The notes: generated by a model from the sequence alone, not told the origin. A stretch of DNA of 64,000 bases from Bacteroidetes bacterium OLB10 (GCA_001567275.1 LNBX01000048.1:62001-126000); one strand, 5' to 3'. Counted from the stretch's first letter, positions 36,410-44,994 are shown. Made by a program: numbers and translations.

Positions 36410-37603
36410 ATGAAGATTGGCAATTATATCAACGACCTCCTGCATTATCACGACTGTGTGATAGTTCCGGATTTTGGCGGATTTGTAACCCGCTATCAAA
36501 GTGCTGCCATTCATCCTGTTCAGCATTTGTTTACACCACCATCCAAATCAGTTGCATTTAACAGTGAACTAACCACTAACGATGGTCTATTGGCTAATTA
36601 TATTTGTTCACGGCTGTTGTTGACTTATCCGGATGCATGTAAAATAATCAATGATTTTGTAATGACCTGCAAAACACAACTTGACAACAACCAGCGACTG
36701 GTGATTGACAATGTTGGTGAATTGTTTTACGATGTTGAAAAGAATCTTCAGTTCACACCAAAAGGCCAGCAGAATTTTCTTCTTGATTCGTTTGGATTGG
36801 CACCTGTACAGTCGCCAGCAATACAACGTGAAAAATCTTTTGATATATTCGACAACCAGGATGCTTCAGTAGTTCCTGCAGAGAAGCATAAAAACTATCT
36901 TAAGCCACTGTTAAGAATAACAGCAGTTACAGGGATTGCAGCATTGGTGGCATTTGCTTATTTCAATCCATTTATATCTTCTAAAATATCAAAAGGTATT
37001 GCAAGTATAATACCGGTAGTTAGTCGTTCTTCTGATAATACACCGGCCAATGAAACTAAAAAAGTTAACCTGCCTGTTAAAGAAGAATTACGTCAGTCAG
37101 AGTTAAATCCTGATAAAAATATTTACGAAGAAGGAGCAGAAACCTCTGCAAAGATTCCTGAAAACAGCCCTTCCGCTGAAACAGTTGTTTCCACAACTCA
37201 GTTACCTGCACAAAGTGTTGCAAGTGAAAATAGTTCAACTCCCATTACAGAAAATAAGCCGGAGAATACGTTGAGCGTACAAGAACCTCTATCCTCCCCT
37301 GCTGTTGCTGTTACTTCTCCTGCACCGGTTGAAAATGCATCGGTTTCGAACAGCGATAAGGTTTATTTTATTATCGGAGGTTGTTTTTCTGTATATGAAA
37401 ACGCTCAAAAACTGAACTCAGAATTACAGAGTAAAGGTTATACATCTTCCCTCATAGGTAAAAACAAAAACGGTTTGGAAATGGTTGCTGTGACTTATTT
37501 TGCGACACTTTCAGAAGCAGAAGCAGGTATCCAAAAAATCAAAAACGAAGGTTATGCTGATGTTTGGATTTACAAAGGCAAACAAACTCGCATTTCAAAT
37601 TAA
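36410..37603 (+). CDS. HU-CCDC81 and SPOR domain protein
   Basis: A 397-residue cell-envelope protein of a kind typical for Bacteroidota. Residues 1-130 carry the paired HU-CCDC81 domains (IGNYINDLLHYHDCVIVPDFGGFV). A membrane segment lies at about 165-185. A Pro/Ser/Thr-rich linker follows, then a C-terminal SPOR domain (about 312-390; YFIIGGCFSVYENAQKLNSE) that binds denuded peptidoglycan at division sites. The topology implies a cytoplasmic HU-like part linked through the membrane to the septal wall. Monocistronic. Confidence 0.88.
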   Translation: MKIGNYINDLLHYHDCVIVPDFGGFVTRYQSAAIHPVQHLFTPPSKSVAFNSELTTNDGLLANYICSRLLLTYPDACKIINDFVMTCKTQLDNNQRLVIDNVGELFYDVEKNLQFTPKGQQNFLLDSFGLAPVQSPAIQREKSFDIFDNQDASVVPAEKHKNYLKPLLRITAVTGIAALVAFAYFNPFISSKISKGIASIIPVVSRSSDNTPANETKKVNLPVKEELRQSELNPDKNIYEEGAETSAKIPENSPSAETVVSTTQLPAQSVASENSSTPITENKPENTLSVQEPLSSPAVAVTSPAPVENASVSNSDKVYFIIGGCFSVYENAQKLNSELQSKGYTSSLIGKNKNGLEMVAVTYFATLSEAEAGIQKIKNEGYADVWIYKGKQTRISN

Positions 37604-37671
37604 TTTTTCCTTCCCATATTTAAATAAATACGAGCCCTCTAATCAATGGCACTTAAAGGTCATTGGGTAAT

Positions 37672-37704
37672 ATTTATCTGAGATAAATAAATTGATTTCA
37701 ATTT
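37672..37704. repeat. Two adjacent palindromes downstream of the SPOR gene
   Basis: ATTTATCT-G-AGATAAAT (37672-37688) directly followed by AAATTGA-TT-TCAATTT (37689-37704). Neither has a T run for termination. They lie just before the tRNA-Asp terminator and their role is unknown. Confidence 0.5.
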
Positions 37705-37712
37705 GTCAAAAA

Positions 37713-37737
37713 AACAGCTCCTTTGAATGGAGCTGTT
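37713..37737 (-). terminator. Rho-independent terminator of tRNA-Asp
   Basis: AACAGCTCC (37713-37721) pairs perfectly with GGAGCTGTT (37729-37737). On the minus strand a run of T follows (TTTTTTGACAAA), nine bases after the tRNA. Confidence 0.8.
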
Positions 37738-37746
37738 ATAAATCAG

Positions 37747-37820
37747 CGGTCTGGACGGGACTCGAACCCGCGACCCCATGCGTGACAGGCATGTATTCTA
37801 ACCAGCTGAACTACCAGACC
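37747..37820 (-). tRNA. tRNA-Asp (anticodon GTC)
   Basis: Read on the minus strand: acceptor stem GGTCTGG/CCAGACC, D-arm with AGCTGGTTAGA, anticodon loop CTGTCAC giving GTC, T-arm GGGTTCGAGTCCC, and discriminator G, as expected for tRNA-Asp. CCA is not encoded. It has its own promoter element and terminator. Confidence 0.96.
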
Positions 37821-37836
37821 TGATTTTTAAGAGGCG

Positions 37837-37844
37837 CAAAGATA
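37837..37844 (-). promoter_or_regulatory. -7 element of tRNA-Asp
   Basis: TATCTTTG on the minus strand, perfect TAnnTTTG, 16 bases before the tRNA 5' end. A TTG lies about 15 bases further upstream. Confidence 0.55.
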
Positions 37845-38030
37845 TATTTTTTTATTTATCAATAAAACTCTTTTTCTTAAAAAAATTCGTCCTAAATGCC
37901 ACTTACAGATTCATTCTGAACAGATTATTCAATGACTGAAGCTACCGGGAGCATCTGCATAATGATTCGAAGGCTATACAACACCCTACGAAAACCCTAA
38001 AAGAACTTTTAAATTATGTTGGCCCTGACA

Positions 38031-38579
38031 CTAGAAAAGTGAATCGTGCTCATGCACAACCAACAGAGGAACCTTGGTATTGAACGATACTTTCTTTGAC
38101 AGGCTTGGCTGATACAAATCCTTAAACAGGTTTCTGTGTCGTGTAAACATCACCAAGGCATCTGCCTTATATTTCTTTAAAAAGAAATCTATACCTTCCT
38201 TCACTGAAATATCAGTACACACAAAACCTGACTGTTTAGGATATTTTACTTTCTTTCTCACAAGAGCTCTGATTTTCTTAACATCAACATCATCACCTGA
38301 GAGTGTCGTTTTATCTACGTATAAAAACAGCAATTCACTGTTAAAGACCTTAGCTAAAGGTATTACAACCTTTACTCTGTCCAAATTATCATCAGACAGG
38401 TCAGTTGCATACACCATTTTTCTCAGTCCTGAAAACTTTGCCCCCCGAGGTATCAAAAACACAGGACAGGGAGCATTTTTAGTTACTCTGGCAGCATTAC
38501 TTCCGATGAGTATTCGCTCTGCAGCACCGGTACCTGTTGTACCCATTACAATTAAATCAGCTTTTTTCTCGGCAGCCAC
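38031..38579 (-). CDS. Universal stress protein, C-terminal part (frameshifted gene)
   Basis: The larger part (182 residues) of a two-domain UspA protein. LIVMGTTGTGAAERILIGSNAARVTKNAPCPVFLIP is split here as the ATP-binding G-x2-G-x9-G-S/T pattern (MGTTGTG, LIGSNA). A second Usp fold follows, starting RKMVYATDLSDDNL, with a degenerate nucleotide motif. The frame is open upstream of 38579 and reads FKDKFSNIKVELVLQQGLAS. Deleting one base in the A6T6 run at 38652-38663 joins it to the 38650-38877 fragment to give 281 residues, the usual length of tandem Usp proteins. Confidence 0.75.
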   Translation of the reverse strand: MAAEKKADLIVMGTTGTGAAERILIGSNAARVTKNAPCPVFLIPRGAKFSGLRKMVYATDLSDDNLDRVKVVIPLAKVFNSELLFLYVDKTTLSGDDVDVKKIRALVRKKVKYPKQSGFVCTDISVKEGIDFFLKKYKADALVMFTRHRNLFKDLYQPSLSKKVSFNTKVPLLVVHEHDSLF

Positions 38580-38649
38580 CTCATTGATTCTGGCTGATGC
38601 AAGTCCTTGTTGAAGGACTAATTCAACTTTGATGTTACTAAACTTATCT

Positions 38650-38877
38650 TTAAAAAATTTTTTCTTTAAACTTTCTCAGTTTTTCAGCAGCTGCATCGTG
38701 CAGTATTTTAAAATCATACTGCATGGTTACAAACGTTACATCCGTGTAAAGTATTGGTGTTTCGAATGTGTGCAAGAGTAGCAATTTTGCATTTAATTTC
38801 AATGCCATTTCAGCAGCATAAGCTACTGCATGAGTTGCATTTTTTGAAAAATCTGTCGGACAAAGAATTGATTTCAT
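38650..38877 (-). CDS. Universal stress protein, N-terminal part (frameshifted gene)
   Basis: The first 75 residues of the tandem UspA protein continued at 38031-38579. KSILCPTDFSKNATHAVAYA is the Usp N-terminal strand and first helix with the conserved Asp8. It stops after KEKIF at the A6T6 run. It lies 11 bases after the doxX stop, so it is transcribed with doxX and would be under the same CRP/FNR-like operator. Confidence 0.75.
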   Translation of the reverse strand: MKSILCPTDFSKNATHAVAYAAEMALKLNAKLLLLHTFETPILYTDVTFVTMQYDFKILHDAAAEKLRKFKEKIF

Positions 38878-38888
38878 ACGTAAGTTGT

Positions 38889-39311
38889 TTAATAAATATT
38901 AAAATAATAATCAAGTGAATAAATATTCCATGAAATTGGGGCAATCATAAGAAATATCAACAGTGCAAATCGGGGAAAGAAGTACTGCATATCCCACATA
39001 GGGCGAGCTATACTGAAAGCTATTGCGGCACCAATAAGATTTAGCCCAAGTATTGCCAATACCGGTTGCATGAACAGTCCCGGCAGCAGTAATATTCCAC
39101 CTAAGAACTCAATCCAGGAAGAAATAAAAATAGAAGGTTTTATCAATAGACCAGGAATACCACGCCTGACTAACTCAGGTTTGTAAACAGATTCTACACC
39201 GGAGATTTTAAACTTAAATAATTTGTCATATCCCTGAAACAGGAATAACACTCCTAATAATATTCTGCTCAATAACACTGCGAATGCTTCCCACTCTAAT
39301 ATCTGATTCAT
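38889..39311 (-). CDS. DoxX-family membrane protein
   Basis: A 140-residue inner-membrane protein with four predicted helices (about 8-27, 58-75, 80-100, 110-130). LSRILLGVLFLFQGYDKLF at the N-terminus is the typical DoxX start. DoxX-like proteins are tied to redox stress and quinone-linked sulfur metabolism in some bacteria, but this group has no settled function. First gene of a doxX-usp pair with a palindromic operator. Confidence 0.8.
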   Translation of the reverse strand: MNQILEWEAFAVLLSRILLGVLFLFQGYDKLFKFKISGVESVYKPELVRRGIPGLLIKPSIFISSWIEFLGGILLLPGLFMQPVLAILGLNLIGAAIAFSIARPMWDMQYFFPRFALLIFLMIAPISWNIYSLDYYFNIY

Positions 39312-39328
39312 ACATCTCTATTTCATTA

Positions 39329-39336
39329 CAAAATAA
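39329..39336 (-). promoter_or_regulatory. Probable -7 element of doxX-usp
   Basis: TTATTTTG on the minus strand, seven of eight positions like TAnnTTTG, 17 bases before the doxX start. Weak on its own; its distance of 23 bases from the palindrome matches the tnaA promoter (24). Confidence 0.4.
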
Positions 39337-39359
39337 ACATATTATATTCCGAAATACTG

Positions 39360-39371
39360 TGACTTTTGTCA
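39360..39371. promoter_or_regulatory. CRP/FNR-like palindromic operator upstream of doxX
   Basis: TGAC-TTTT-GTCA, within GTGACTTTTGTCAA. Same core as the tnaA site at 3699-3714 and centred about 41 bases before the predicted doxX transcription start. It may also affect the divergent YitT gene, whose predicted start is about 75 bases from its centre. Confidence 0.5.
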
Positions 39372-39427
39372 ATCAAGAAAAAGAATCTTCGTCATCAAAA
39401 TTAAATTACAATAAGAAAATAAAATAG

Positions 39428-39435
39428 TAGATTTG
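39428..39435 (+). promoter_or_regulatory. -7 element of the YitT gene
   Basis: TAGATTTG, perfect TAnnTTTG. It overlaps a TTG at 39433 that could otherwise be taken as the start, so the ATG at 39451 is preferred, with a short leader. Confidence 0.5.
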
Positions 39436-39450
39436 CATGAATCTGAATCT

Positions 39451-40425
39451 ATGTTTGAATACATTTTAGATAAGTTTTTTCATTTCAGGCGTGATTCCAA
39501 CGGCAACAGAAAGACACGTTCGCGTTATGTAGTAGCTCACGATTATTTCCGATTCAGGATTGCTCTCCGACAAACATTATTGTCATTTGTATTTATATCA
39601 TTGGGAGTGCTTTCAGCCGGGTTTGGTTTACGGGGATTTTTATTGCCTAACAAATTTATAGATGGAGGTGTAACCGGCATATCACTGCTCGTAAGCTTAA
39701 AAACGGCAATAGATGTCTCTATTCTGATAGTAGTAATCAATATCCCTTTTCTGATACTGGCTTACCGTCAGATTGATTTAAAATTTTTTGTTAAGAGTAT
39801 TGTAGCGATTATATGTCTTGCTCTTGCAGTACATTATATTCCTTACCCAATCGTAACCAATGACAAATTGTTGGTTTCAATATTCGGTGGATTTTTTCTG
39901 GGTATGGGAATTGGATTTGCCATAAGAGGTGGTTCCGTACTTGACGGAACTGAAGTTCTTGCAATTTACATAGGACGAAAGTCAGGCCTATCCATAGGCG
40001 AAATTATTTTTGCTTTTAACATTGTAATTTTCAGTTTTGCTGCATTTCTCATATCCATTGAAGTTGCATTATACTCTGTACTTATATACATGGCTGCATC
40101 ACGAACGGTTGATTTTATTGTTGAAGGAGTAGAAGAATATACCGGAGTCACAATCATCTCATCTCATGGTGAGGAAATACGCAGGCTAATTACTGAAAAA
40201 CTAAATATGGGTGTAACCATATACAGCGGTAAAAGAGGCTATGGCAAAAACGGCCACAATCTTTCAGAGATAGAAATACTATATACCGTTATCACAAGGC
40301 TTGAAGTAAACAAACTGAAAGTAGAAATTGAACATATAGACCCTCACGCTTTTATCATAATGAATACGGTAAGAGATACAAAAGGTGGTATGATAAAAAA
40401 GAGAACTGTGAAAGATTTTAAATAA
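39451..40425 (+). CDS. YitT-family membrane protein
   Basis: A 324-residue protein from the ATG at 39451 with five or six membrane helices (DUF161) and a soluble C-terminal DUF2179 domain containing GVTIYSGKRGYGKNGHNL and HAFIIMNTV. GGVTGISLL and GGSVLDGTEVLAIYIGRKSG are family signatures with the DUF161 inverted repeat. Transport substrate is unknown. Divergent from doxX and ending at a hairpin shared with the ompH gene. Confidence 0.88.
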   Translation: MFEYILDKFFHFRRDSNGNRKTRSRYVVAHDYFRFRIALRQTLLSFVFISLGVLSAGFGLRGFLLPNKFIDGGVTGISLLVSLKTAIDVSILIVVINIPFLILAYRQIDLKFFVKSIVAIICLALAVHYIPYPIVTNDKLLVSIFGGFFLGMGIGFAIRGGSVLDGTEVLAIYIGRKSGLSIGEIIFAFNIVIFSFAAFLISIEVALYSVLIYMAASRTVDFIVEGVEEYTGVTIISSHGEEIRRLITEKLNMGVTIYSGKRGYGKNGHNLSEIEILYTVITRLEVNKLKVEIEHIDPHAFIIMNTVRDTKGGMIKKRTVKDFK

Positions 40426-40429
40426 AAAA

Positions 40430-40452
40430 AGGCATCCGGTTCAGGGATGCCT
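40430..40452 (-). terminator. Hairpin terminator between the YitT and ompH genes
   Basis: AGGCATCC (40430-40437) pairs with GGATGCCT (40445-40452). On the minus strand seven T residues follow, ending the ompH operon; the plus strand gene stops five bases before it. Confidence 0.8.
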
Positions 40453-40475
40453 CTTGTGGTTTTAATCAATCCGTA

Positions 40476-40985
40476 TTATTTCAACTTCAGTTTTTCTTTT
40501 ACCAATGGCATGATATCGTCAGAATCGTTGCTGTAAAGCAATACTCCTACTCCTGAATCAAATACATAGGTATATCCTTTTTCTTTAGCAACTGATTTAA
40601 TGGCTTCTTCAGCCTTTTTGATGATTGGTGAATATACTTCTTCCTTCTTTTTCTGTACAGATGATTGTGCAGATTCCTGGAAATCCTGAATTCTATCGCC
40701 TAAATCATGTATTTCTTTCTCTTTAGCCTTGCGAATAGGATCAGCCATTGATGCTGATTTCTCCTGATAATCTGCAATCTTCGAATCGTATTCTGCAGAC
40801 ATTGTTTTCATCTGATTTTGTAATGTTTCTCCAAATTTCTGTAAAGTGCTGTCAGCCACTTTTGTTTCAGGCATCATACTCAGCAACTGAGTGGAATTGA
40901 TATGTCCTAATTTTATCTGAGCATTTACCACCATCGAGCTGCAAGCCAATAAGCCTGCAAATAATAATTTAACCGGTTTTGTCAT
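40476..40985 (-). CDS. OmpH/Skp-family periplasmic chaperone (second copy)
   Basis: A 169-residue Skp-like protein that escorts unfolded outer-membrane proteins through the periplasm. Signal peptide to about residue 22 (VNAQ), then IKLGHINSTQLL, a long helical hairpin (about 50-125) and YVFDSGVGVLLYSN at the end, the small beta-body that forms the trimer. It lies 35 bases after the first OmpH gene, to which it is paralogous, and both follow bamA. Confidence 0.9.
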   Translation of the reverse strand: MTKPVKLLFAGLLACSSMVVNAQIKLGHINSTQLLSMMPETKVADSTLQKFGETLQNQMKTMSAEYDSKIADYQEKSASMADPIRKAKEKEIHDLGDRIQDFQESAQSSVQKKKEEVYSPIIKKAEEAIKSVAKEKGYTYVFDSGVGVLLYSNDSDDIMPLVKEKLKLK

Positions 40986-41020
40986 GATTAACTTTTATGA
41001 GTATTTATTTTTAATAATAT

Positions 41021-41644
41021 TTATTTTCCTTCCGTTGGTCTTTGAGGCGCATCCTGTTGGCTACCGCCTGTTGTTTTAGTGCCACTGCCACTACCTGACG
41101 AACTGCCACCAACACTTCCTTCAGTAACCTTTGCTTTGTATCCCATTGCTTTCAGTATTTCATCGCTTTTATCGTATTTAGGATTTGTATAAAGCATAAT
41201 TAAGTCGCTTGATTTGTCAAAAATTACTGCGTAACTCTGATCAACAGCCATTTTCTTAACTGCATTGTAAATTTTATCCTGAATAGGTTTTACGAGTTCT
41301 TGTTTCTTCTTAAACAATTCTCCTTCGTAACCAAACTTAGCTTTCTGAAACTCTTTCACATCTTTTTCTTTATTGGTTATTTCAGCTTCGCGTTTACGTT
41401 TCATGTCTTCGGTAAGAAGAATCTGTTCAGCCTGATAATCTTTATATAATTTATCTATTGCTGCATATTTAGTTTCAATTTCCTTTTGCCAGTTCACTGA
41501 AATCTGATCCAGTTGTTGCATAGCAGCTTTGTATTCAGGAATATTCTCCAGAATATACTCTGTGTTTACATAAGCATATTTTTGTGCCAGAGCGGAAATT
41601 GCAGTGCCGGCAACTAATGATAAAACAAGAATGACCTTTTTCAT
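41021..41644 (-). CDS. OmpH/Skp-family periplasmic chaperone (first copy)
   Basis: A 207-residue Skp-like chaperone. Signal peptide MKKVILVLSLVAGTAISALA then QKYAYVNTEYILENIPEYKAA, coiled-coil arms, and IFDKSSDLIMLYTN. A C-terminal tail rich in Gly, Ser and Thr (SVGGSSSGSGSGTKTTGG) is unusual for Skp and absent from the second copy. The frame is open 30 codons further, but the signal peptide and the -7 element at 41668-41675 fix the start at 41644. Confidence 0.9.
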   Translation of the reverse strand: MKKVILVLSLVAGTAISALAQKYAYVNTEYILENIPEYKAAMQQLDQISVNWQKEIETKYAAIDKLYKDYQAEQILLTEDMKRKREAEITNKEKDVKEFQKAKFGYEGELFKKKQELVKPIQDKIYNAVKKMAVDQSYAVIFDKSSDLIMLYTNPKYDKSDEILKAMGYKAKVTEGSVGGSSSGSGSGTKTTGGSQQDAPQRPTEGK

Positions 41645-41667
41645 AATACTCTTATTTTTAAAGTTTG

Positions 41668-41675
41668 CAAAGATA
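41668..41675 (-). promoter_or_regulatory. Internal -7 element ahead of the ompH pair
   Basis: TATCTTTG on the minus strand, perfect TAnnTTTG, 23 bases before the ATG at 41644. It would let the chaperones be transcribed independently of bamA. Confidence 0.5.
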
Positions 41676-41750
41676 TAATTTTCGCTTAAAGTATCACTAA
41701 ATACCGTACCAATTAATCCTGAAGCAGTGAACAACGGATGAATGCATTTA

Positions 41751-44249
41751 TCAGAATTGCTGCCCTATGACAAATGAGAAACGACCAATACCGGTACGAG
41801 AATCATCAGGCTGTGGGTCGAGGCGCCAGCCATAATCCAGCCCCAGCAGACCAAACATAGGCAGGAAGACACGCAAGCCTACACCTGTAGAACGTTTTAT
41901 GCTGAACGGAGCAAACTCTCGAAAAGTGCTCCATGTATTTCCTCCTTCAAAAAATCCGAGAACAAAAATTGTTGCACTTGGATTTAAAGATACAGGGTAG
42001 CGTATTTCAGTTACAAATTTGTCGAATATGGTTCCACCAACTGTATTGCCTAAGTTGTCTGTTGGTGTGAGAGCATAGTTTTCGTAACCACGCAATGCAA
42101 TAATTTCACGACCGTCAAGTGCATAACCTGACAAACCATCACCTCCAAGATAAAATCTTTCGAATGGCGACTGACCGATGGTGCGGTTGTAGAAACCAAG
42201 GAATCCAAACTGAAGTTTGTTGTACATTACCAGATTACCCAGCAGTTTGGTGTACCAGCCCACACTGTACTTCCATTTATGATACTCAATCCACTTGTAT
42301 TTTTCTCTTGAATCGAGGTTGGTGTAATCTTTATTATTAAATGCTGAATAAGGTGGAGTTAATTGCAGTGAGAAACTTATCTCAGAACCTTTTCTTGGAT
42401 AAATTGGCTGATCAACACTGCTACGTGTTAGATTTAGTTCAAATGATATATTGTTGGAAGTACCGTCTGTAAAAAGAAAAGTTGACTTATAATTCTTCAG
42501 CGTATAAAGCTGGTAATTCACCCCTGTATAAAGCATAAAATAATCGTCAGGCCATTTTAGTCTGCGCTGTAAACCAACTGTAGCTCCGGATATGGTAATA
42601 GCCTGTCTGTTGTCATTGCTTTTCTTCAGTCCGTTTGTTTGCAATGAATGATAAAGCGAAACGGTAAGAGCATTGGGTTTCTTGCCACCAAGCCATGGCT
42701 CAGTAAATGATGCATTGTATGACTGATAATAGATACCATTGGTAGTAGCTCTAACACTCAGTCTTTGTCCGTCACCTGCAGGAAGAGGTCTCCATGCTTT
42801 GCTGTTAAAAATGTTGCGGGCAGAAAAATTGTTGAATGTAACACCTAGTGTACCTACAATCTGATTGGCACCCCAACCTCCCGATAATTCCACCTGATCA
42901 TTGGGGCGTTCTTCTACTTCATACTCTATGTCCACCGTTCCATCCACAGGGTTTGGTTTTGGATTCACTCCCATTTTTTCAGGGTTGAAATATCCTAACT
43001 GCGACAATTCGCGCTGCGTTCTGATGATATCACTACGACTGAAAAGTTCTCCGGGTTTGGTACGTATTTCACGCATAATAACACGGTCGTTGGTCTTTGT
43101 GTTTCCTTTAACAGTAACATGGTTAATACGGGCTTGTTTGCCTTCGTAAATACGCATTTCAAGATCTATAGAATCATTTTCGGCAGAAACTTCTACGGGA
43201 TCAATATTAAAAAACAGGTATCCGTCATCCATATAAAGTGAAGTGATGTCGCGGCTGCTTTCACTCATGTATAAAGCACTTTCAAGTCGTTTTGCATTAT
43301 ACACATCGCCTGATTTTATTCCCAATACCTTACTAAGTTCAGCGGATGTATATTTAGTGTTGCCGAGCCAGGTGATATTACGGAAATAATAACGGTCGCC
43401 TTCATCAACTTTAATATCAATATCAATTCTTCTTTTGTTATAAGCATAAACCGAGTCTGACAATATACGTGCATCACGATATCCCTTCTCATTATATTTA
43501 GAAATCAGATTTGCTTTATCCTCTGCATACTTATCATCATCATACTTTTTAGAGTTGAAAAAGTAACGCCATGTATTTTCGCGGGTTCCTTTCATGGCGC
43601 GTTTCAGTTTCACGGCAGAAACTTCTTTATTGCCGATAATATGTATGCGATGAATTTTAATTCTGTTACCTTTATTTACATCAATAAACAAAACTTCACT
43701 GTTAATTTCGCTGGTATCAGGAACTGTTCGGAGATTTACCTGTGCATTTAAGAAACCTTTCTCTCTGTAAAATGCAAGAACATCAGATTTTACTCCCTGA
43801 AGTGCATTATCCGAAAGTACCTTTCCCTTGGTAATGTGCATTTTTTCGCGCAGTTTATCTGCATGTCCTTTTCTTACACCATTAAATGCAAATTTGCTCA
43901 GGCGTGGTTTTTCCTGAAGCTGCAAATCAATAAAAATAAGATTACCCTGAATACGTGTGGCCACAATCTTAATGTCAGTAAGCAAACCCTGTTTCCAGAG
44001 GTTTTCTATTGCTTTAGAAAATTTTTCTCCGGGCACTTTTACCTTCTCCCCAACACTTAGACCTGAAAGAATTTTAAGTGCATTTTTATCAAGGTAGGTA
44101 ATGCCACTCACTGTTATTGCTCCAATTTCATATTCCTTTGGATTACCGTAATCAATATTTATGGAGTCGGCACCGAGAGAAACCTGAGCAGTTGATGCTT
44201 TAACTATAAATAATAACAAAAAGAAAAAAAGTGCAATTTTTTTAAGCAT
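41751..44249 (-). CDS. bamA: Outer-membrane assembly factor BamA
   Basis: An 832-residue Omp85 protein that inserts barrel proteins into the outer membrane. Signal peptide to about residue 21, five POTRA domains (for example IGAITVSGITYLDKNALKIL, HRIHIIGNKEVSAVKLKRAM, NHVTVKGNTKTNDRVIMREI) and a C-terminal barrel with ALRGYENY as the lid-lock motif and a terminal Phe (IGQQF). Length fits Bacteroidota BamA. It overlaps the end of uppS by 8 bases and is followed by the two Skp-like chaperones, a common functional cluster. Confidence 0.95.
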   Translation of the reverse strand: MLKKIALFFFLLLFIVKASTAQVSLGADSINIDYGNPKEYEIGAITVSGITYLDKNALKILSGLSVGEKVKVPGEKFSKAIENLWKQGLLTDIKIVATRIQGNLIFIDLQLQEKPRLSKFAFNGVRKGHADKLREKMHITKGKVLSDNALQGVKSDVLAFYREKGFLNAQVNLRTVPDTSEINSEVLFIDVNKGNRIKIHRIHIIGNKEVSAVKLKRAMKGTRENTWRYFFNSKKYDDDKYAEDKANLISKYNEKGYRDARILSDSVYAYNKRRIDIDIKVDEGDRYYFRNITWLGNTKYTSAELSKVLGIKSGDVYNAKRLESALYMSESSRDITSLYMDDGYLFFNIDPVEVSAENDSIDLEMRIYEGKQARINHVTVKGNTKTNDRVIMREIRTKPGELFSRSDIIRTQRELSQLGYFNPEKMGVNPKPNPVDGTVDIEYEVEERPNDQVELSGGWGANQIVGTLGVTFNNFSARNIFNSKAWRPLPAGDGQRLSVRATTNGIYYQSYNASFTEPWLGGKKPNALTVSLYHSLQTNGLKKSNDNRQAITISGATVGLQRRLKWPDDYFMLYTGVNYQLYTLKNYKSTFLFTDGTSNNISFELNLTRSSVDQPIYPRKGSEISFSLQLTPPYSAFNNKDYTNLDSREKYKWIEYHKWKYSVGWYTKLLGNLVMYNKLQFGFLGFYNRTIGQSPFERFYLGGDGLSGYALDGREIIALRGYENYALTPTDNLGNTVGGTIFDKFVTEIRYPVSLNPSATIFVLGFFEGGNTWSTFREFAPFSIKRSTGVGLRVFLPMFGLLGLDYGWRLDPQPDDSRTGIGRFSFVIGQQF

Positions 44250-44994
44250 GTCCGGTAGCTGTTGATTCGTTTACACCGCCAAATCTGCGATCGCGGTTTT
44301 GATAATTTACAATGGCTTCATAAAGATCCTCACGTCTGAAATCAGGCCACAATTTTGAGGTAAAATAAAATTCGCTGTAGGCAATTTGCCAGAGGAGGAA
44401 ATTACTGATGCGGTATTCTCCACTTGTGCGAATGAGCAGTTCAGGGTCGGGAATACCTGCTGTTGAAAGATATTTTTCAAAAAGGCTGTCGTTAATGTTG
44501 TCGGGTGATATTTTTCCAGCTTTAATATCAATGGCCATATTTTTGATGGCATGTGTTATTTCCCAACGTGCACTGTAGCTCAATGCCAGAGTCAGGGTCA
44601 TTCTGTTGTTGGCATCGGTTTTTTGCATTGCTTCCTGAAGATTTTTATAACAGCGTCCTGGAAGACTTTCGAGATCGCCAATGGCATTGAGACGAATATT
44701 GTTGTCCATAAGCGTTTTAGTTTCCTTATGGATGGTGTTGATGAGCAATTCCATCAAGGCATTGACTTCTAACTTAGGGCGATTCCAGTTTTCGGTGCTG
44801 AAGGCATAAAGAGTCATATACTTTATCCCCAGTTCTGCACCAGCCTCTACAGTATCGCGAACAGCAGCCACACCATTCTGATGTCCAAAGACCCTGAGTT
44901 TACCCTGTTTCTTTGCCCAACGGCCATTACCATCCATAATGATTGCTATATGGCTTGGCAACCTGTTGAGGTCTATCTGTTCTTTAAATCCCAT
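44242..44994 (-). CDS. uppS: Isoprenyl transferase (undecaprenyl diphosphate synthase)
   Basis: A 250-residue cis-prenyltransferase making the C55 lipid carrier used for peptidoglycan and surface glycans. The pyrophosphate-binding motif IIMDGNGRWAK holds Asp21; HQNG and FSTENWNRP follow; the C-terminal half has PELLIRTSGEYRISNFLLWQ and Mg-binding acidic residues. First gene of uppS-bamA-ompH-ompH, with a -7 element 18 bases upstream. Confidence 0.95.
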   Translation of the reverse strand: MGFKEQIDLNRLPSHIAIIMDGNGRWAKKQGKLRVFGHQNGVAAVRDTVEAGAELGIKYMTLYAFSTENWNRPKLEVNALMELLINTIHKETKTLMDNNIRLNAIGDLESLPGRCYKNLQEAMQKTDANNRMTLTLALSYSARWEITHAIKNMAIDIKAGKISPDNINDSLFEKYLSTAGIPDPELLIRTSGEYRISNFLLWQIAYSEFYFTSKLWPDFRREDLYEAIVNYQNRDRRFGGVNESTATGHA

